Positions 30,725-42,205 of a stretch of DNA of 64,000 bases are shown here, piece after piece; position 1 is the first letter of the stretch; each line of letters starts with the position of its first letter. The position numbers and the translations under genes are program-made. This DNA comes from Elymus sibiricus (lineage: Eukaryota; Streptophyta; Magnoliopsida; Poales; Poaceae), in assembly GCA_039707655.1 (NCBI GenBank), contig CM077665.1, forward strand, positions 307,768,486-307,832,485, in the 5' to 3' direction. The notes beneath the pieces are model-generated. The model saw only the letters and a list, made by a program, of their open reading frames with translations. It did not search any database and had not been told where the DNA came from.

Positions 30725-33700
30725 TGTGGGGACCCCGACTCATAAGTCATGATCACCGAATGCACGTGTACAGTGATCCCAGAGATCAATGCTCACTGAA
30801 CACACAGAAGCTGAATAACAAGAGTCTTACATCCACATTTAGCGTCTTACATAAATAAAGACCATGAAGGTCTAGTCTTACATAGATAGGACCACAAGGG
30901 CCAAACACTTAACATAACAAGCAGCGGAAATCTTGGTCGAAAGCGTGAACCCATGCCATCTGCCTTAAACCTACAGGCATTCTGACTGGGAAGCGTCCTA
31001 GATCGCATGTTCGTCACCAACGAACTCCTCGCCATATTCCTGCTCTTCCATGCCTGGCCAATTAAATAACCAGTGGCAAGCCAATGAGTACTTTGAATGT
31101 ACTCGCAAGCAACCCAAGTTGTGGAACAAGGTATAACAATGCATGATATAGCACTAAGTAGGTAAGTTTTGCAGAAAGCTGATTTTAAGTGCAATGATAT
31201 GATCAAGTAACTTGAGTAAGCATGCATCAACTGCTAACAGGTACTCATGCAAACAAGTCTCAGTTATCATTATAAGCAGGGGTTGAACACCTCATGTTCA
31301 TCATCATGCCAAGTCATCGGACTTAGCTCAAGTATCTCCTTTATCACCAACACACACACACACACACCAGTTTGTGATACATTTGGACGTAGCACAAGAG
31401 CGGTCATCCAACTGTCCTTGACCGTGGACACGGCTTTTCGAATAGTTTTACACTCTGCAGAGGTTGCACACTTTACCCACAAGACTCGGGGAACTTCCGT
31501 GTCATCCATGACTCGCGGTATATTACATACCTGAGGTAAGCACCCGAACAATGCCTTTCCCCTAGCGATACTAAACAAAGAGTCCACTCGTTGGTACGTG
31601 TCTTCATGATGTACAAACACGAGCCTTGCTCTACACAGTACCATCCATGAAGGAACACAACGGTGTGCCCGGTGCCTGTAAAGACAGCGCATGGTCGCCC
31701 TACCAGGCATGACCCCGTATCGAGAGTGACCACGCCACCCCCGCCACTAGTAATGCGGGCTCTATGCCAGTACCCACCAAGGTAATCAACAAAGCCCCGT
31801 CCCATAAGGGGTATCGTGGTCGTACATGTAAGGTTGGAATAACGGTCGCAACTTACACCAATCCGTTTTTGAAAACCACACACACTCACTTGCTCCGGTA
31901 CACCACTTCTTTATCAAGTGGCTACCTAGCTCATCATCATCTCCCTCGGGCATTAGTGGCACCCGACGGGGTTTTCGAAAGGTCTTTGAAAACACTTTGT
32001 TTCCGTCACCATGCATAATCCCATCCCACTTGCGTAGCAACTAGTAGCAACCTAACTACTCCCACCCGCACAACCCTCATAAGGAGGTAGGGTCATGCAC
32101 GATGCAAGTATCAATGACAAGGCTATCGGAGGCAACCCACCGAAGTGGTTACCACAACATCATGATCAACCTATCAAATAAAGTGCTATATGGCATGCAT
32201 GAAAAGTTTCTTAACATGGTCAAAGGGCTGCTTGCCTGGCTCAACAAAGTCTTCGGGGTCTTCAAAGTCTTCGTGTCCAATCCCGTCGTCAACAACGCAA
32301 TCTATCGCCGCGATAAATAACGATAATAATAAGCATCACAACGAAAACAGAGCACAAAAGCTACTTTAAAAATGTTACTCTATTCTGAAAAATCCTAAAA
32401 ACAATCCTAAATATATTTTCCTAAGGTTTTGGGGTGAAAACTATTTTCAAAACTATTTATAACAGAGGCTAAAATGCCTAAAAGAGGTTTTAAAATAAAA
32501 CAGTACAGAAAAGTTTTTCAATAATTTTCACAACTGGCACTGTTAAATACTACACATTAATCTAGGAATTTAGGTGGAAGAATATTTGGAATTAGATTTT
32601 TATTTAATCCTGTGGGATTTTTGGAAAACCTAGAGAAAAAGAAAAAGAGAAAGGCATCAGTGCCTTGGGCCAAATGCCCAGCTGTACCGGGCCCAATCGG
32701 CCAGGCCGGCCCACCTGAGCTGCGCGCGCGCGCGCGCGGCCAGGTTCGAACCTGACGCGCGGGCCCCAGCGTCTGCGAGAGCGAGGGAGAGGGAGAGAGG
32801 TGTGGGGATGACAGGGAGGTCCCACCTGTCATCTCCCACCTCCGGACAGGGGGCGGCGATGCTCACCGGCTGCGGTGCGGGGCACGGCGATGGCAGGCGA
32901 ATGCGGGAATGGGCTCGGGGCGGAGTCGCCGATCTCGTGGAGGTGGAGCTGGTCGCCGGGGAGCAGGGTGTCGCCGGCGACGAGGAAGCAGGGCGGCGGC
33001 GCTTCCGGAGGACCTCGCACCGGTCGCCTCCGGCTGTAAAATGAACGGGGGAAAGAGGAAGAAGCATCAGTGGAGAGCTGCGGTTCCAGATCGAGAGAGA
33101 ATGGGGGCCAAGGAGGCTCACTGTGGCCGGACGGTGGCGGACCCGATGCGGCGGAGCTTTGCTCGATCCCGAGCGCTCGAGCTCTAAAGTGAAGGGGGCG
33201 GAGCTCGGGAGCTCGATTGGGAGAGAGAGGGAGGTTCCAGAGAGGGAGAGGGGGTCGGGGAGGCCGCTTTTATAGGAGCCCCGTGGTTCACCGACAGCTC
33301 CTGCGCCGGCGGGGTCGAGGCCAAGGCTACAGGTCACGGGGGCTTGCGGAGATGGGTCAGGGGTGTTCCTGGGCGTCGCCTAGGACCCGTGGATGTTGGA
33401 GAGAGAGGTGGGGAGGAGCGGGGCACGCCGTGCATGTGAAGCCACCGGTTGGCCGAACCGGGCGGCCGCGCCGCGCGTGTGGGACGCTGCTGGAGAGAGA
33501 GGGAGGAAGGGGCCGGCAGCTTGCCGTGGTGAGGACGTCGAGGTGGGCCAGGGGGACACGGCTGGAGGTCCCGAGGCTGTCGGGGGCCGTGGTTGGGCGG
33601 CAGCTATAGTACGGGTGCGCACTGTAGCGCGCTCTGGAGCGCGACTTTGGCATGCCACGCCATGCTTTTGGCGCTTAGGGCATGGCCGATCATGTCTAGG

Positions 33701-35011
33701 GCATCTAGGGGAGGGAAAACAACTTTAGTAGGGCATTGGATGCCCTGGGTAGCTGATAGAATAAGAGAGGAGGGGAGAGAGGAGGAGATTCCTGCTGTCC
33801 AGGGGGTAAAAATGGGGTTTTACCCCACTTAACCATGGAGCTGAGGCTTGGGATTTTTACTGGGGGTGAGGTGCAATGCTAGGGTGCTGTGGTAAAAATC
33901 TGGAGGCAAGGAGAATAACAGAAGGGGGTCAAACAGGGTTTTTACCACCTGGGCAAAAAGTGTTTGATGATGGTTTGGCTAAGCAAATGGAGTTTGCTAG
34001 CCATGAGTTTTAACAGGGTCAAATGGTGGTTGGAAATAGGGTTGACCACCAAGTTTGAGCTTGATTGAAGAAAGTTCACAATGTAACTTTGTGAAACCCT
34101 AGAAATCAACAGAATCAGATTTCTGTAGATCTAGGCATGCATTTCACTTCCCACAAATCCACCACTTGGTGTGGCATCATTATTTGTGGTTTAGAACATG
34201 CACACAAAGTTTGAGGTCAATAGGACAAACTTCACAATGTAAAGTTGTTCAAATTTGAATCTGGACAGAGAGGGTTTTGGAATATTTTGATGAAGCAAAT
34301 CAATTGGGATTGAGATGAAACTTTGCAAGATCATCATATTTGACATTTTTGACTTGCTGGAATTTTCTTGGAATTTATTGAGAATATTTCTTATAGAAAT
34401 ATTCCAAAAGCTTGATTTGGACAGAAAAGGTTTTGAGGGGTTTTGCCCATTATTTTGAACATGACCATGTGTTGAAACTCATATATATGGAAAATATATG
34501 TCCACTGAGTTTCCCTAAATTTTCTCAAATATTTTTAAAGCATTTAAATAATTTTTCCCTATAAAAGACCATTTCTGGCCTTAAGAAAAAGCCTTTAAAT
34601 AAAATAGTAAAATAATCTTTAAAAATAATATTTGGTGGTTTTTGGAAGTCATATATATAGTAGGTTTCAAATAAAGCATTTGGGGAGAAAGGATCCACCC
34701 AATTTGAGGTCTTGTAGTACAAACCTCAATTCAGGGGTTTTAGTAAACCTAAATTGAATAAATCCTTTTTGGCCAAAATATTATTTGATAAAAATAGTTT
34801 TTGGTACTATTCACATGGCATGGTCATTGGGCAAGAAGTTTGGATCAAGGAAGTTGGATATGGAGAGGAGTAGAACCTAGGAGTGCCAAACATAATCAAC
34901 CAAACAATCAAACAAGCAACAATTCAAACAAGCATGCACTCAAAAGTTTTAACTGGTTCTAAATTTTGTAAATCCAAGCGTAGCAAAGTGATACAAACAC
35001 AGGGTGTGATA
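30725..35011 (-). repeat. Full chromovirus LTR shared by B1 and B2 (about 4.29 kb)
   Basis: In element orientation it starts TATCACACCC (TG changed to TA) beside a PPT at 35012-35027 and ends CCCCACA at 30725. Its right-hand part (32652-35011) matches the truncated LTR 39549-41909 almost base for base, and related sequence forms the 3' LTR of element A (43405-46661). A TATAAAAG box on the minus strand lies at 33267-33274 at the edge of a GC-rich block (32650-33620). Two simple repeats, (CA)n near 31350 and (GC)n near 32722, lie inside. Frames open in the GC-rich part are compositional; no gene is called. Confidence 0.92.
33267..33274 (-). promoter_or_regulatory. TATA box of the chromovirus LTR
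   Basis: TATAAAAG on the minus strand, directly after a purine/pyrimidine-rich GC block. The same box is present in the second B LTR (CCTATAAAAGGGG near 40168), supporting it as the LTR promoter. Confidence 0.6.
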
Positions 35012-35054
35012 GACCTACCCCCCTTACAAGATTCTCGTCCCCGAGATTCCTAGG

Positions 35055-36809
35055 CTAAGCGCTAAAAAGATAAGGGAACTCAGATCTGAAATAGTCTTCA
35101 CGCTCCCAGGTTGCTTCCGCTTCAGTGTGGTTGCTCCATTGAACCTTGAAGTACTTGATGGTGCGACTTCGGGTGCAACGCTCCGCTTCATCCAAAATGC
35201 GAACTGGCCTCTCACGATAAGTGAGGTCTGGCTGAAGGTCGATGGCTTGATGGTCGATGTCCTTGTAGAGGTCGGGGCGGTTGGGTACTTGAAGACACTT
35301 CCGGAGCTGTGACACGTGAAAGACGTTGTGCACATCCGATAGCTCGGAAGGTAGCTCTAGTTGATAGGCAAATTCTCCTCGTCTGTCGGTGATCTTGAAG
35401 GGGCCGATGTATCTTGGTGCAAGCTTTCCCTTGACGTGGAAACGCTTGGTTCCTTTGAGAGGCGTGACTCGGAGGTAAACATGGTCTCCAACACGGAAAC
35501 TCATGTCCCGACGGCGAGAGTCAGCGTAGCTCTTCTGTCGGGTCTTGACGGTCTTGAGACGTTCTTGGATGAGTTGAACTTGCTCTTCTGCTTCGCGGAG
35601 GATATCTGGTCCAAAGACCAATCCTTCTCCGGTTTCTGACCAGTTGAGGGGAGTACGGCACTTGCGTCCATACAACACCTCAAATGGTGCCATCTGAAGA
35701 CTCGACTGATAGCTGTTGTTGTAGGAGAACTCGGAGAATGGTAGGCAATCTTCCCACTTAGCTCCATATGCCAAAACACAGGCACGGAGCATATCTTCGA
35801 GTATCTGATTTACTCGCTCTGTCTGCCCACCGGTCTGGGGGTGAAAAGCAGTGCTGAAGGAAAGCTTGGTTCCCAAGGCTTCTTGGAACCTATTACAGAA
35901 CCTTGAGGTGAAGTGGGTGCCTCGGTCCGATACAATCTCCTTAGGAATTCCGTGGAGGCTTACAATCCGGTTGATGTAGAGGTTGGCCAGTTGGTTCCCA
36001 TTGTAGGTGGTCTTGACGGGAATGAAGTGGGCTACCTTGGTCAGGTGATCGACAATGACCCAGATAGATTCATGTCCCTTGCTCGACCTTGGTAATCCGG
36101 TGATGAAGTCCATCCTGACTTTGTCCCACTTCCATTCAGGCACTTTGAGAGGTTGCAACAATCCAACGGGTCGCTGATGCTCAGCTTTGACTCTCTGGCA
36201 TATGTCACACTTAGCGACAAAGGTGCCTATTTCCCGTTTCATACCATGCCACCACAATCTTGCCTTGAGGTCTTGGTACATCTTGGTTCCTCCAGGATGG
36301 ATTGAATATGGAGTGTCATGAGCTTCTTGCAAGATCAAATTCTTGAGCTCCTCTTTGTTGGGTACGCAGATGCGCTTCCCAAACCATACAACTCCTTGTT
36401 CATCCACTGAGAATCCTGGAGCCTTTCCTGCCTTGATCTTCCTCTTGATGCCTTCAATGCTCTCGTGTCCCTTCTGAGCTTCCTTAATGTCATCCATCAA
36501 GGTAAGCTTTTCTTCGAGGTTGGCTAGGAATCTAGGTGCAACTAGTTCCAAGCCGAAGCTTTCAAGCTCTTCATACAAGGCGGGTAGCCTTTCCTTAATC
36601 ATAGCATTCAAGGAACACGTCTTTCTGCTTAAGGCATCAGCTACCACGTTAGCCTTTCCGGGGTGGTATTGAACACTGAGGTCATAGTCCTTGATCAACT
36701 CCAACCATCTCCGCTGCCTCATGTTCAATTCCCTCTGAGTGAAAATATACTTCAAACTCTTGTGGTCTGTGTATATCTCACATCGCTTCCCAGAAGGTAA
36801 TGTCGCCAT
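35055..36809 (-). pseudogene. B2 pol C-terminal part: RNase H end, integrase, chromodomain
   Basis: A 584-codon open frame. RNase H C-terminus ([18 protein letters not shown] near 57-63); integrase zinc finger H164, H171, C201, C204; integrase core D234, D295 (SDRG) and E331 (TERVNQ), all three acidic residues present; the [20 protein letters not shown] module; and a chromodomain near 540-580 ([19 protein letters not shown]). Integrase inserts the cDNA, and chromodomains of this group are thought to steer insertion to chromatin marks. The frame is detached from upstream pol by a frameshift near 36790, so the copy cannot make an intact Pol. Confidence 0.93.
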
Positions 36810-37187
36810 GTCTTCAAGGCGTGAACTACGGCTGCCAACTCAAGATCGTGGGTAGCATAGTTCTCTTCGTGAGGACGTAGTTGTCTAGACAGATATGCTA
36901 CGACTCTGCCTTCTTGCATCAGAACACCTCCAAGCCCGGTTCTCGATGCATCACAATATATCACAAACTCCTTGTGAATATCGGGGGTGGCCAAAACTGG
37001 GGCTGTGGTCAATCTTTTCTTGAGCTCTTGGAAGCTTTCTTCACACTTCTCCGTCCATTCGAACTTCTTGTCCTTCTTCAAAAGCTGAGTCATGGGTCGG
37101 GCAATGCTAGAGAACCCTTTGACGAACTTGTGGTAATATCCCGCGAGTCCGAGGAAGCTCCTGACTTCCTACACATTGGTTGGGGAT
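36752..37187 (-). pseudogene. B2 pol: RT connection and RNase H N-terminal part
   Basis: Encodes [15 protein letters not shown], then the RNase H start with [13 protein letters not shown] and [19 protein letters not shown]. It is separated from the RT frame by an in-frame TGA at 37190 and a TAG about 20 bases later (reading [13 protein letters not shown]), and from the next segment by a frameshift within GSDVRY…KRCEIY. Three lesions within 400 bp. Confidence 0.88.
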
Positions 37188-37189
37188 TG

Positions 37190-38860
37190 TCATTCAGTCA
37201 CGGCTTCAATCTTGGCAGGATCCACTGACAATCCCTCTGCAGTCAACACATGACCCAAGAATCCAACTTCATGCAGCCAGAATTCACACTTGCTGAATTT
37301 GGCATAAAGCTGGTGCTCTCGAAGCTTGTCTAGGACCAATCTCAAGTGTTGCTCATGCTCTTCTTCAGACTTGGAGAAGACGAGTATGTCATCAATGAAG
37401 ACGACAACAAACTTGTCCAAGTACTCCATGAAGACTTTGTTCATGAGGTACATGAAGTAGGCAGGGGCATTGGTTAACCCAAATGACATGACCGTGTATT
37501 CATACAGGCCATACCGGGTTACAAATGCCGTCTTCGGAATGTCTTGGGGCCTGATCTTTAGCTGGTAGTACCCCGACCTGAGATCGATCTTGGAAAACAC
37601 CTTGGCTCCATTCAGCTGATCAAACAGGTCTTCAATCTTGGGGAGTGGATACTTGTTCTTTATCGTGACTTCATTGAGAGAACGGTAATCGACACAGAGT
37701 CGGATAGTTCCGTCCCTCTTTGACACAAATAGAACAGGTGATCCCCAAGGAGAGGCACTAGGGCGAATGAATCCTTTTCTGAGCTGCTCTGCCAGTTGCT
37801 TCTTCAATTCAGCCAACTCTTCGGATCCCATTCTATAGGGCTTCTTATAGATGGGCCTTGCTCCGGGCATTAGCTCAATGATGAACTCAATGTCGCGGTC
37901 AGGAGGCATTCCGGGCAGCTCATCAGGAAATACATCCGGGTATTCACATACCACTGGCACTTGATCCAACTCAATTCCTGACAGACAATTAATCTGAGGG
38001 GCTCGAGTGGAGGCAGGGTTGGGAACATACTTGACTTCTACTCCTTGGCTATTGGTCATGGTAACGATCCTCTTGGCACAGTCCAAGTAGCCTTGGTTCT
38101 TGGTCAACCAATTCATGCCAAGGATGACGTCCAAGCCTGGTGAATCCAGGACTATGAGGTCTGCTAGGAAGTCTACCCCGTTGATGATAATCTCAACTCC
38201 CTTACATCCTATCTTGGACTTCATAACTGAACCCGGGGTTTGTATCATCATATGACTACCCAGGGGTGTAGGCTTCATGCCACTCTCTAGTGCAAATTTT
38301 TGAGTGACAAAAGAATGCGAAGCTCCACAATCAAACAGTACTATTGCTGGGGTTGAGTTGACGAGGAACGTACCCAGTATGACGTCCGGGTCTTCCTGGG
38401 CTTCCTCAGCAGTGACGTGATTCACACGACCCTTGCCATTGTTGGGCTGGTTGCGGGGAGCTGGGTTCCTAGGTGGCGCTCCACGGCCTTGACCTTGGTT
38501 GGGCGCATTGGGGCGAGGTGCATCTGGCTTCTTGTTGGGGCACTGCTTAGAGAAGTGTCCAGGTTTACCACACCCAAAGCAAGTGACTTGTCCAGGGTTG
38601 TTGTTGTAGTTGTTCCTGTCACCGTTGTTGTTGTTATTGGGGTTGTTGTAAGCTGGCCTGGGATTGGCATACTGCTGAGGCTGGTAGCTCGGACGAGGTG
38701 CAGGAGGTCTAGCCTGCTGCGGCTGATAGGTTGGCTTGGCTGGGGCTGGCTGCCAGGGGCGAGGTTTTTGGTTGCTAGAACTACCCTTGCTAATCATCTT
38801 GCGCTTGCGAGTGTCGTCTATGGCACGACGCTTGTCTTCCAGCATGAGGGCCTTGTTCAC
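37190..38860 (-). pseudogene. B2 gag C-terminus, protease and reverse transcriptase (556 codons open)
   Basis: Open frame with a CCHC knuckle [14 protein letters not shown] (94-107), aspartic protease [12 protein letters not shown] (Asp177; Cys where Ser is usual, the same in B1), ILGMNWL, then [43 protein letters not shown], and the catalytic FIDD at 488-491. Both RT aspartates are present. It ends at the TGA at 37190. The start at 38860 is only the first Met after the TAG that separates it from the Gag core; biologically it continues from gag. Confidence 0.92.
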
Positions 38861-38911
38861 CAGGTCGAAGAAGGTCCGACAGTCGCAGACGATGAGCTGA
38901 TACTGCAGGGT

Positions 38912-39546
38912 CTACTGAAGTCCTTCCATGAAGCGTTCCATCTTGCTAGCCTCCGTGTTGACATCTTCAGGTGCATACCTTGACAGCAGGTTGAACTTCT
39001 GCATGTACTCCTTGACAGAGCCACTTCCTTGCTTTAGCGCTCGGAATTCTCTCTTCTTGATAGCCATGATCCCAGAAGGAATGTGGGCGGTGCGGAATCC
39101 TTCCTTGAAGTTATCCCAGGTGATCACGCGATCGCCTTGCATGACCTTGAATCCATCCCACCAGGCTCTGGCGGTACCTCCGAGGCAGTGAGAGGCATAC
39201 AGCACCTTCTCACGATCCTCATTGCAATTGACCAGTGCAAGGAGGTCCTCGATGGTGCGGATCCAGTCATCGGCATCCAAGGTCTCAGCAGTCTCGGTGA
39301 AGGTTGGGGGCGAATTCCACATGAACTCAGACAGAGTGGAGCGGCCATTGTCGTTCCTTCCTTGCTGCTGGTTGTTCACAAGGACTTGAGCCATCTGCTG
39401 AATAGCAGCAGTGTTGGCTTGTTGTTCCTCCCGGAGAACTTGGAGAAACTGAGCTATGGTCATGTTCTCCGGTGGAGGTGGTGGCGGGGGAATGTCGCCT
39501 TGTGGCTGCTCCTGGTATCCTTCAGCCTGAGCAGTCCCACCAGCTC
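38912..39546 (-). pseudogene. B2 Gag core, N-terminally truncated
   Basis: The Gag core (LTKEYMQKF-like region, GGTARAWWDGFKVMQGD, FKEGFRTAHIP) ends in TAG at 38912, the same codon position as in B1. Upstream the frame extends to about 39546 (Pro-rich segment) and then meets LTR sequence abruptly, because gag N-terminus, leader ORF, primer site and about 1.9 kb of LTR are deleted. The start at 39463 is an internal Met. Confidence 0.88.
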
Positions 39547-39548
39547 CC

Positions 39549-41909
39549 TACGGGCACAGTGCCTTGGGCCAAATGCCCAGCCGTACCGGGCCCAATCGGC
39601 CAGGCCGGCCCACCTGAGCTGCGGGCACGCGCGCGCGGCCAGGTTCGAACCTGACGCGCGGGCCCCAGCGTCAGCGAGAGCGAGGGAGAGGGAGAGAGGT
39701 GTGGGGATGACAGGGGGGTCCCACCTGTCATCTCCCACCTCCTGACAGGGGGCGGCGATGCTCACCGGCGGTGGTGCGGGGCACGGCGATGGCAGGCTAA
39801 TGCGGGAATGGGCTCGGGGCGGAGTCGCCGATCTCGTGGAGGTGGAGCTGGTCGCCGGGGAGCAGGGTGTCGCCGGCGACGAGGAAGCAGGGTGGCGGCG
39901 CTTCGGGAGGACCTCGCACCGGTCGCCTCCGGCTGTAAAATGAACGGGGGAAAGAGGGAGAAGCATCAGTGGAGAGCTGCGGTTCCAGATCGAGAGAGAA
40001 TGGGGGCCAAGGAGGCTCACTGTGGCCGGACGGTGGCGGACCCGATGCGGCGGAGCTTTGCTCGATCCCGAGCGCTCGAGCTCTAAAGTGAAGGGGGCGG
40101 AGCTCGGGAGCTCGATTGGGAGAGAGAGGGAGGTTCCAGAGAGGGAGAGGGGGTCGGGAAGGCCCCTTTTATAGGTGCCCCGTGGTTCACCGACAGCTCC
40201 TGCGCCGGCGGGGTCGAGGCCAAGGCTACAGGTCATGGGGGCTTGCGGAGATGGGTCAGGGGTGTTCCTGGGCGTCGCCTAGGACCCGTGGAGGTTGGAG
40301 AGAGAGGTGGGGAGGAGCGGGGCACGCCGTGCATGTGAAGCCACCGGTTGGCCGAACCGGGCGGCCGCGCCGCGCGTGTGGAACGCCGCTGGAGAGAGAG
40401 GGAGGAAGGGGCCGGCAGCTTCCCGTGGTGAGGACGTCGAGGTGGGCCAGGGGGACACGGCTGGAGGTCCCGAGGCTGTCGGGGGCCGTGGTTGGGCGGC
40501 AGCTACAGTGCGGGTGCGCACTGTAGCGCGCTCTGGAGCGCGACTTTGGCATGCCACGGCATGCTTTTGGCGCTTAGGGCATGGCCGATCATGTCTAGGG
40601 CATCTAGGGGAGGGAAAACAACTTTAGTAGGGCATTGGATGCCCTGGGTAGCTGATAGAATAAGAGAGGAGGGGAGAGAGGAGGAGATTCCTGCTGTCCA
40701 GGGGGTAAAAATGGGGTTTTACCCCACTTAACCATGGATCTGAGGCTTGGGATTTTTACTGGGGGTGAGGTGCAATGCTAGGGTGCTGTGGTAAAAATCT
40801 GGAGGCAAGGAGAATAACAGAAGGGGGTCAAACAGGGTTTTTACCACCTGGGCAAAAAGTGTTTGATGATGGTTTGGCTAAGCAAATGGAGTTTGCTAGC
40901 CATGAGTTTTAACAGGGTCAAATGGTGGTTGGAAATAGGGTTGACCACCAAGTTTGAGCTTGATTGAAGAAAGTTCACAATGTAACTTTGTGAAACCCTA
41001 GAAATCAACAGAATCAGATTTCTGTAGATCTAGGCATGCATTTCACTTCCCACAAATCCACCACTTGGTGTGGCATCATTATTTGTGGTTTAGAACATGC
41101 ACACAAAGTTTGAGGTCAATAGGACAAACTTCACAATGTAAAGTTGTTCAAATTTGAATCTGGACAGAGAGGTTTTGGAATATTTTGATGAAGCAAATCA
41201 ATTGGGATTGAGATGAAACTTTGCAAGATCATCATATTTGACATTTTTGACTTGCTGGAATTTTCTTGGAATTTATTGAGAATATTTCTTATAGAAATAT
41301 TCCAAAAGCTTGATTTGGACAGAAAAGGTTTTGAGGGGTTTTGCCCATTATTTTGAACATGACCATGTGTTGAAACTCATATATATGGAAAATATATGTC
41401 CACTGAGTTTCCCTAAATTTTCTCAAATATTTTTAAAGCATTTAAATAATTTTTCCCTATAAAAGACCATTTCTGGCCTTAAGAAAAAGCCTTTAAATAA
41501 AATAGTAAAATAATCTTTAAAAATAATATTTGGTGGTTTTTGGAAGTCATATATATAGTAGGTTTCAAATAAAGCATTTGGGGAGAAAGGATCCACCCAA
41601 TTTGAGGTCTTGTAGTACAAACCTCAATTCAGGGGTTTTAGTAAACCTAAATTGAATAAATCCTTTTTGGCCAAAATATTATTTGATAAAAATAGTTTTT
41701 GGTACTATTCACATGGCATGGTCATTGGGCAAGAAGTTTGGATCAAGGAAGTTGGATATGGAGAGGAGTAGAACCTAGGAGTGCCAAACATAATCAACCA
41801 AACAATCAAACAAGCAACAATTCAAACAAGCATGCACTCAAAAGTTTTAACTGGTTCTAAATTTTGTAAATCCAAGCGTAGCAAAGTGATACAAACACAG
41901 GGTGTGACA
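39549..41909 (-). repeat. Truncated 5' LTR of copy B2
   Basis: Matches 32652-35011 of the full LTR with few differences, but lacks the last ~1.9 kb and the primer site. The junction CAGCTCCCT / ACGGGCA / CAGTGCCTTGGG contains about 7 bases (ACGGGCA) that match neither side, typical filler DNA of end joining. Its outer end GGTGTGACA keeps the canonical LTR terminus. Confidence 0.9.
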
Positions 41910-42205
41910 CCGACAGAGGGCCAAGAACACCTCAGGAGCGCCCTCACGAGGCTCCGAAACACTGTACTTGTTCATCCACCACTCCTCCTCCAGAGGCAAT
42001 CCACCAAAGCAGGAGTAGGGTATTACGCTTCGCAGCGGCCCGAACCTGTGTAAACCACCGTGTTCATCTTCTTACTCGTCATCGTGTGAGTTTATCGTCG
42101 TTTGGTCCATCGAGTAGCGAGCTAGGTAGGGCGAGGCTGCTGGGGATCTTCGCACACGCCCCTGTGTTCGAATCTTAAGGGTTTTGCGGAGTCCGAAATC
42201 CGACA
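41910..42205 (+). repeat. Remnant of the 3' LTR of element 2 (296 bp)
   Basis: Aligns to 21413-21708 with about 14 mismatches by hand count, ending ATCCGACA before GGGTC. The first ~618 bp of this LTR are missing. Confidence 0.93.

Larger units (their letters stand above)
27317..41909 (-). mobile_element. Block B: partial tandem of a Tekay-like chromovirus (internal-LTR-internal-LTR)
   Basis: Along the plus strand: truncated internal B1 (27317-30724: RT N-part, protease, gag, leader ORF, primer site), a full LTR (30725-35011, about 4.29 kb), internal B2 (35012-39548: integrase/chromodomain, RNase H, RT, protease, gag), and a 5'-truncated LTR (39549-41909). All point to the minus strand, and the central LTR is shared by both internals. 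The right edge GGTGTGACA meets element 2 LTR sequence at 41910 (CCGAC would be the right target duplication); the left edge is a broken RT with no duplication. The gag-protease-RT segments of B1 and B2 are nearly identical. Best explained by insertion into the 3' LTR of element 2, LTR-mediated unequal exchange, then deletions. A chromodomain at the end of pol places it among chromoviruses; long LTRs suggest the Tekay group. Confidence 0.9.
20795..42205 (+). mobile_element. Element 2: gag-protease non-autonomous gypsy element, TSD GGGTC, rearranged
   Basis: The left LTR starts TGTCGGCGTTCTGGGAACGG at 20795. A 296-bp remnant of the right LTR (41910-42205) ends ATCCGACA and is followed by GGGTC (42206-42210), matching GGGTC at 20790-20794. 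Own sequence: 20795-27316 plus 41910-42205. It carries a primer-site-like tract, gag plus protease, a miniature RT remnant, a repeat-rich spacer and the tail of an antisense ORF. The rest of the antisense ORF and the first ~618 bp of the 3' LTR are gone, replaced by chromovirus block B. The shared 296 bp of the two LTRs show about 14 mismatches by hand count (about 95% identity). Confidence 0.92.

Noticed and set aside
31345..31370. CA and GC dinucleotide runs (near 31350 and 32722) as Z-DNA elements
   Set aside because: Short, within LTRs, partly absent from the other copies; treated as ordinary microsatellites.
32657..33832. Open frames in the GC-rich part of the chromovirus LTR (also 39460-40731)
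   Set aside because: They lie inside LTRs, overlap on both strands and occur identically in both copies as part of the LTR; no coding evidence.
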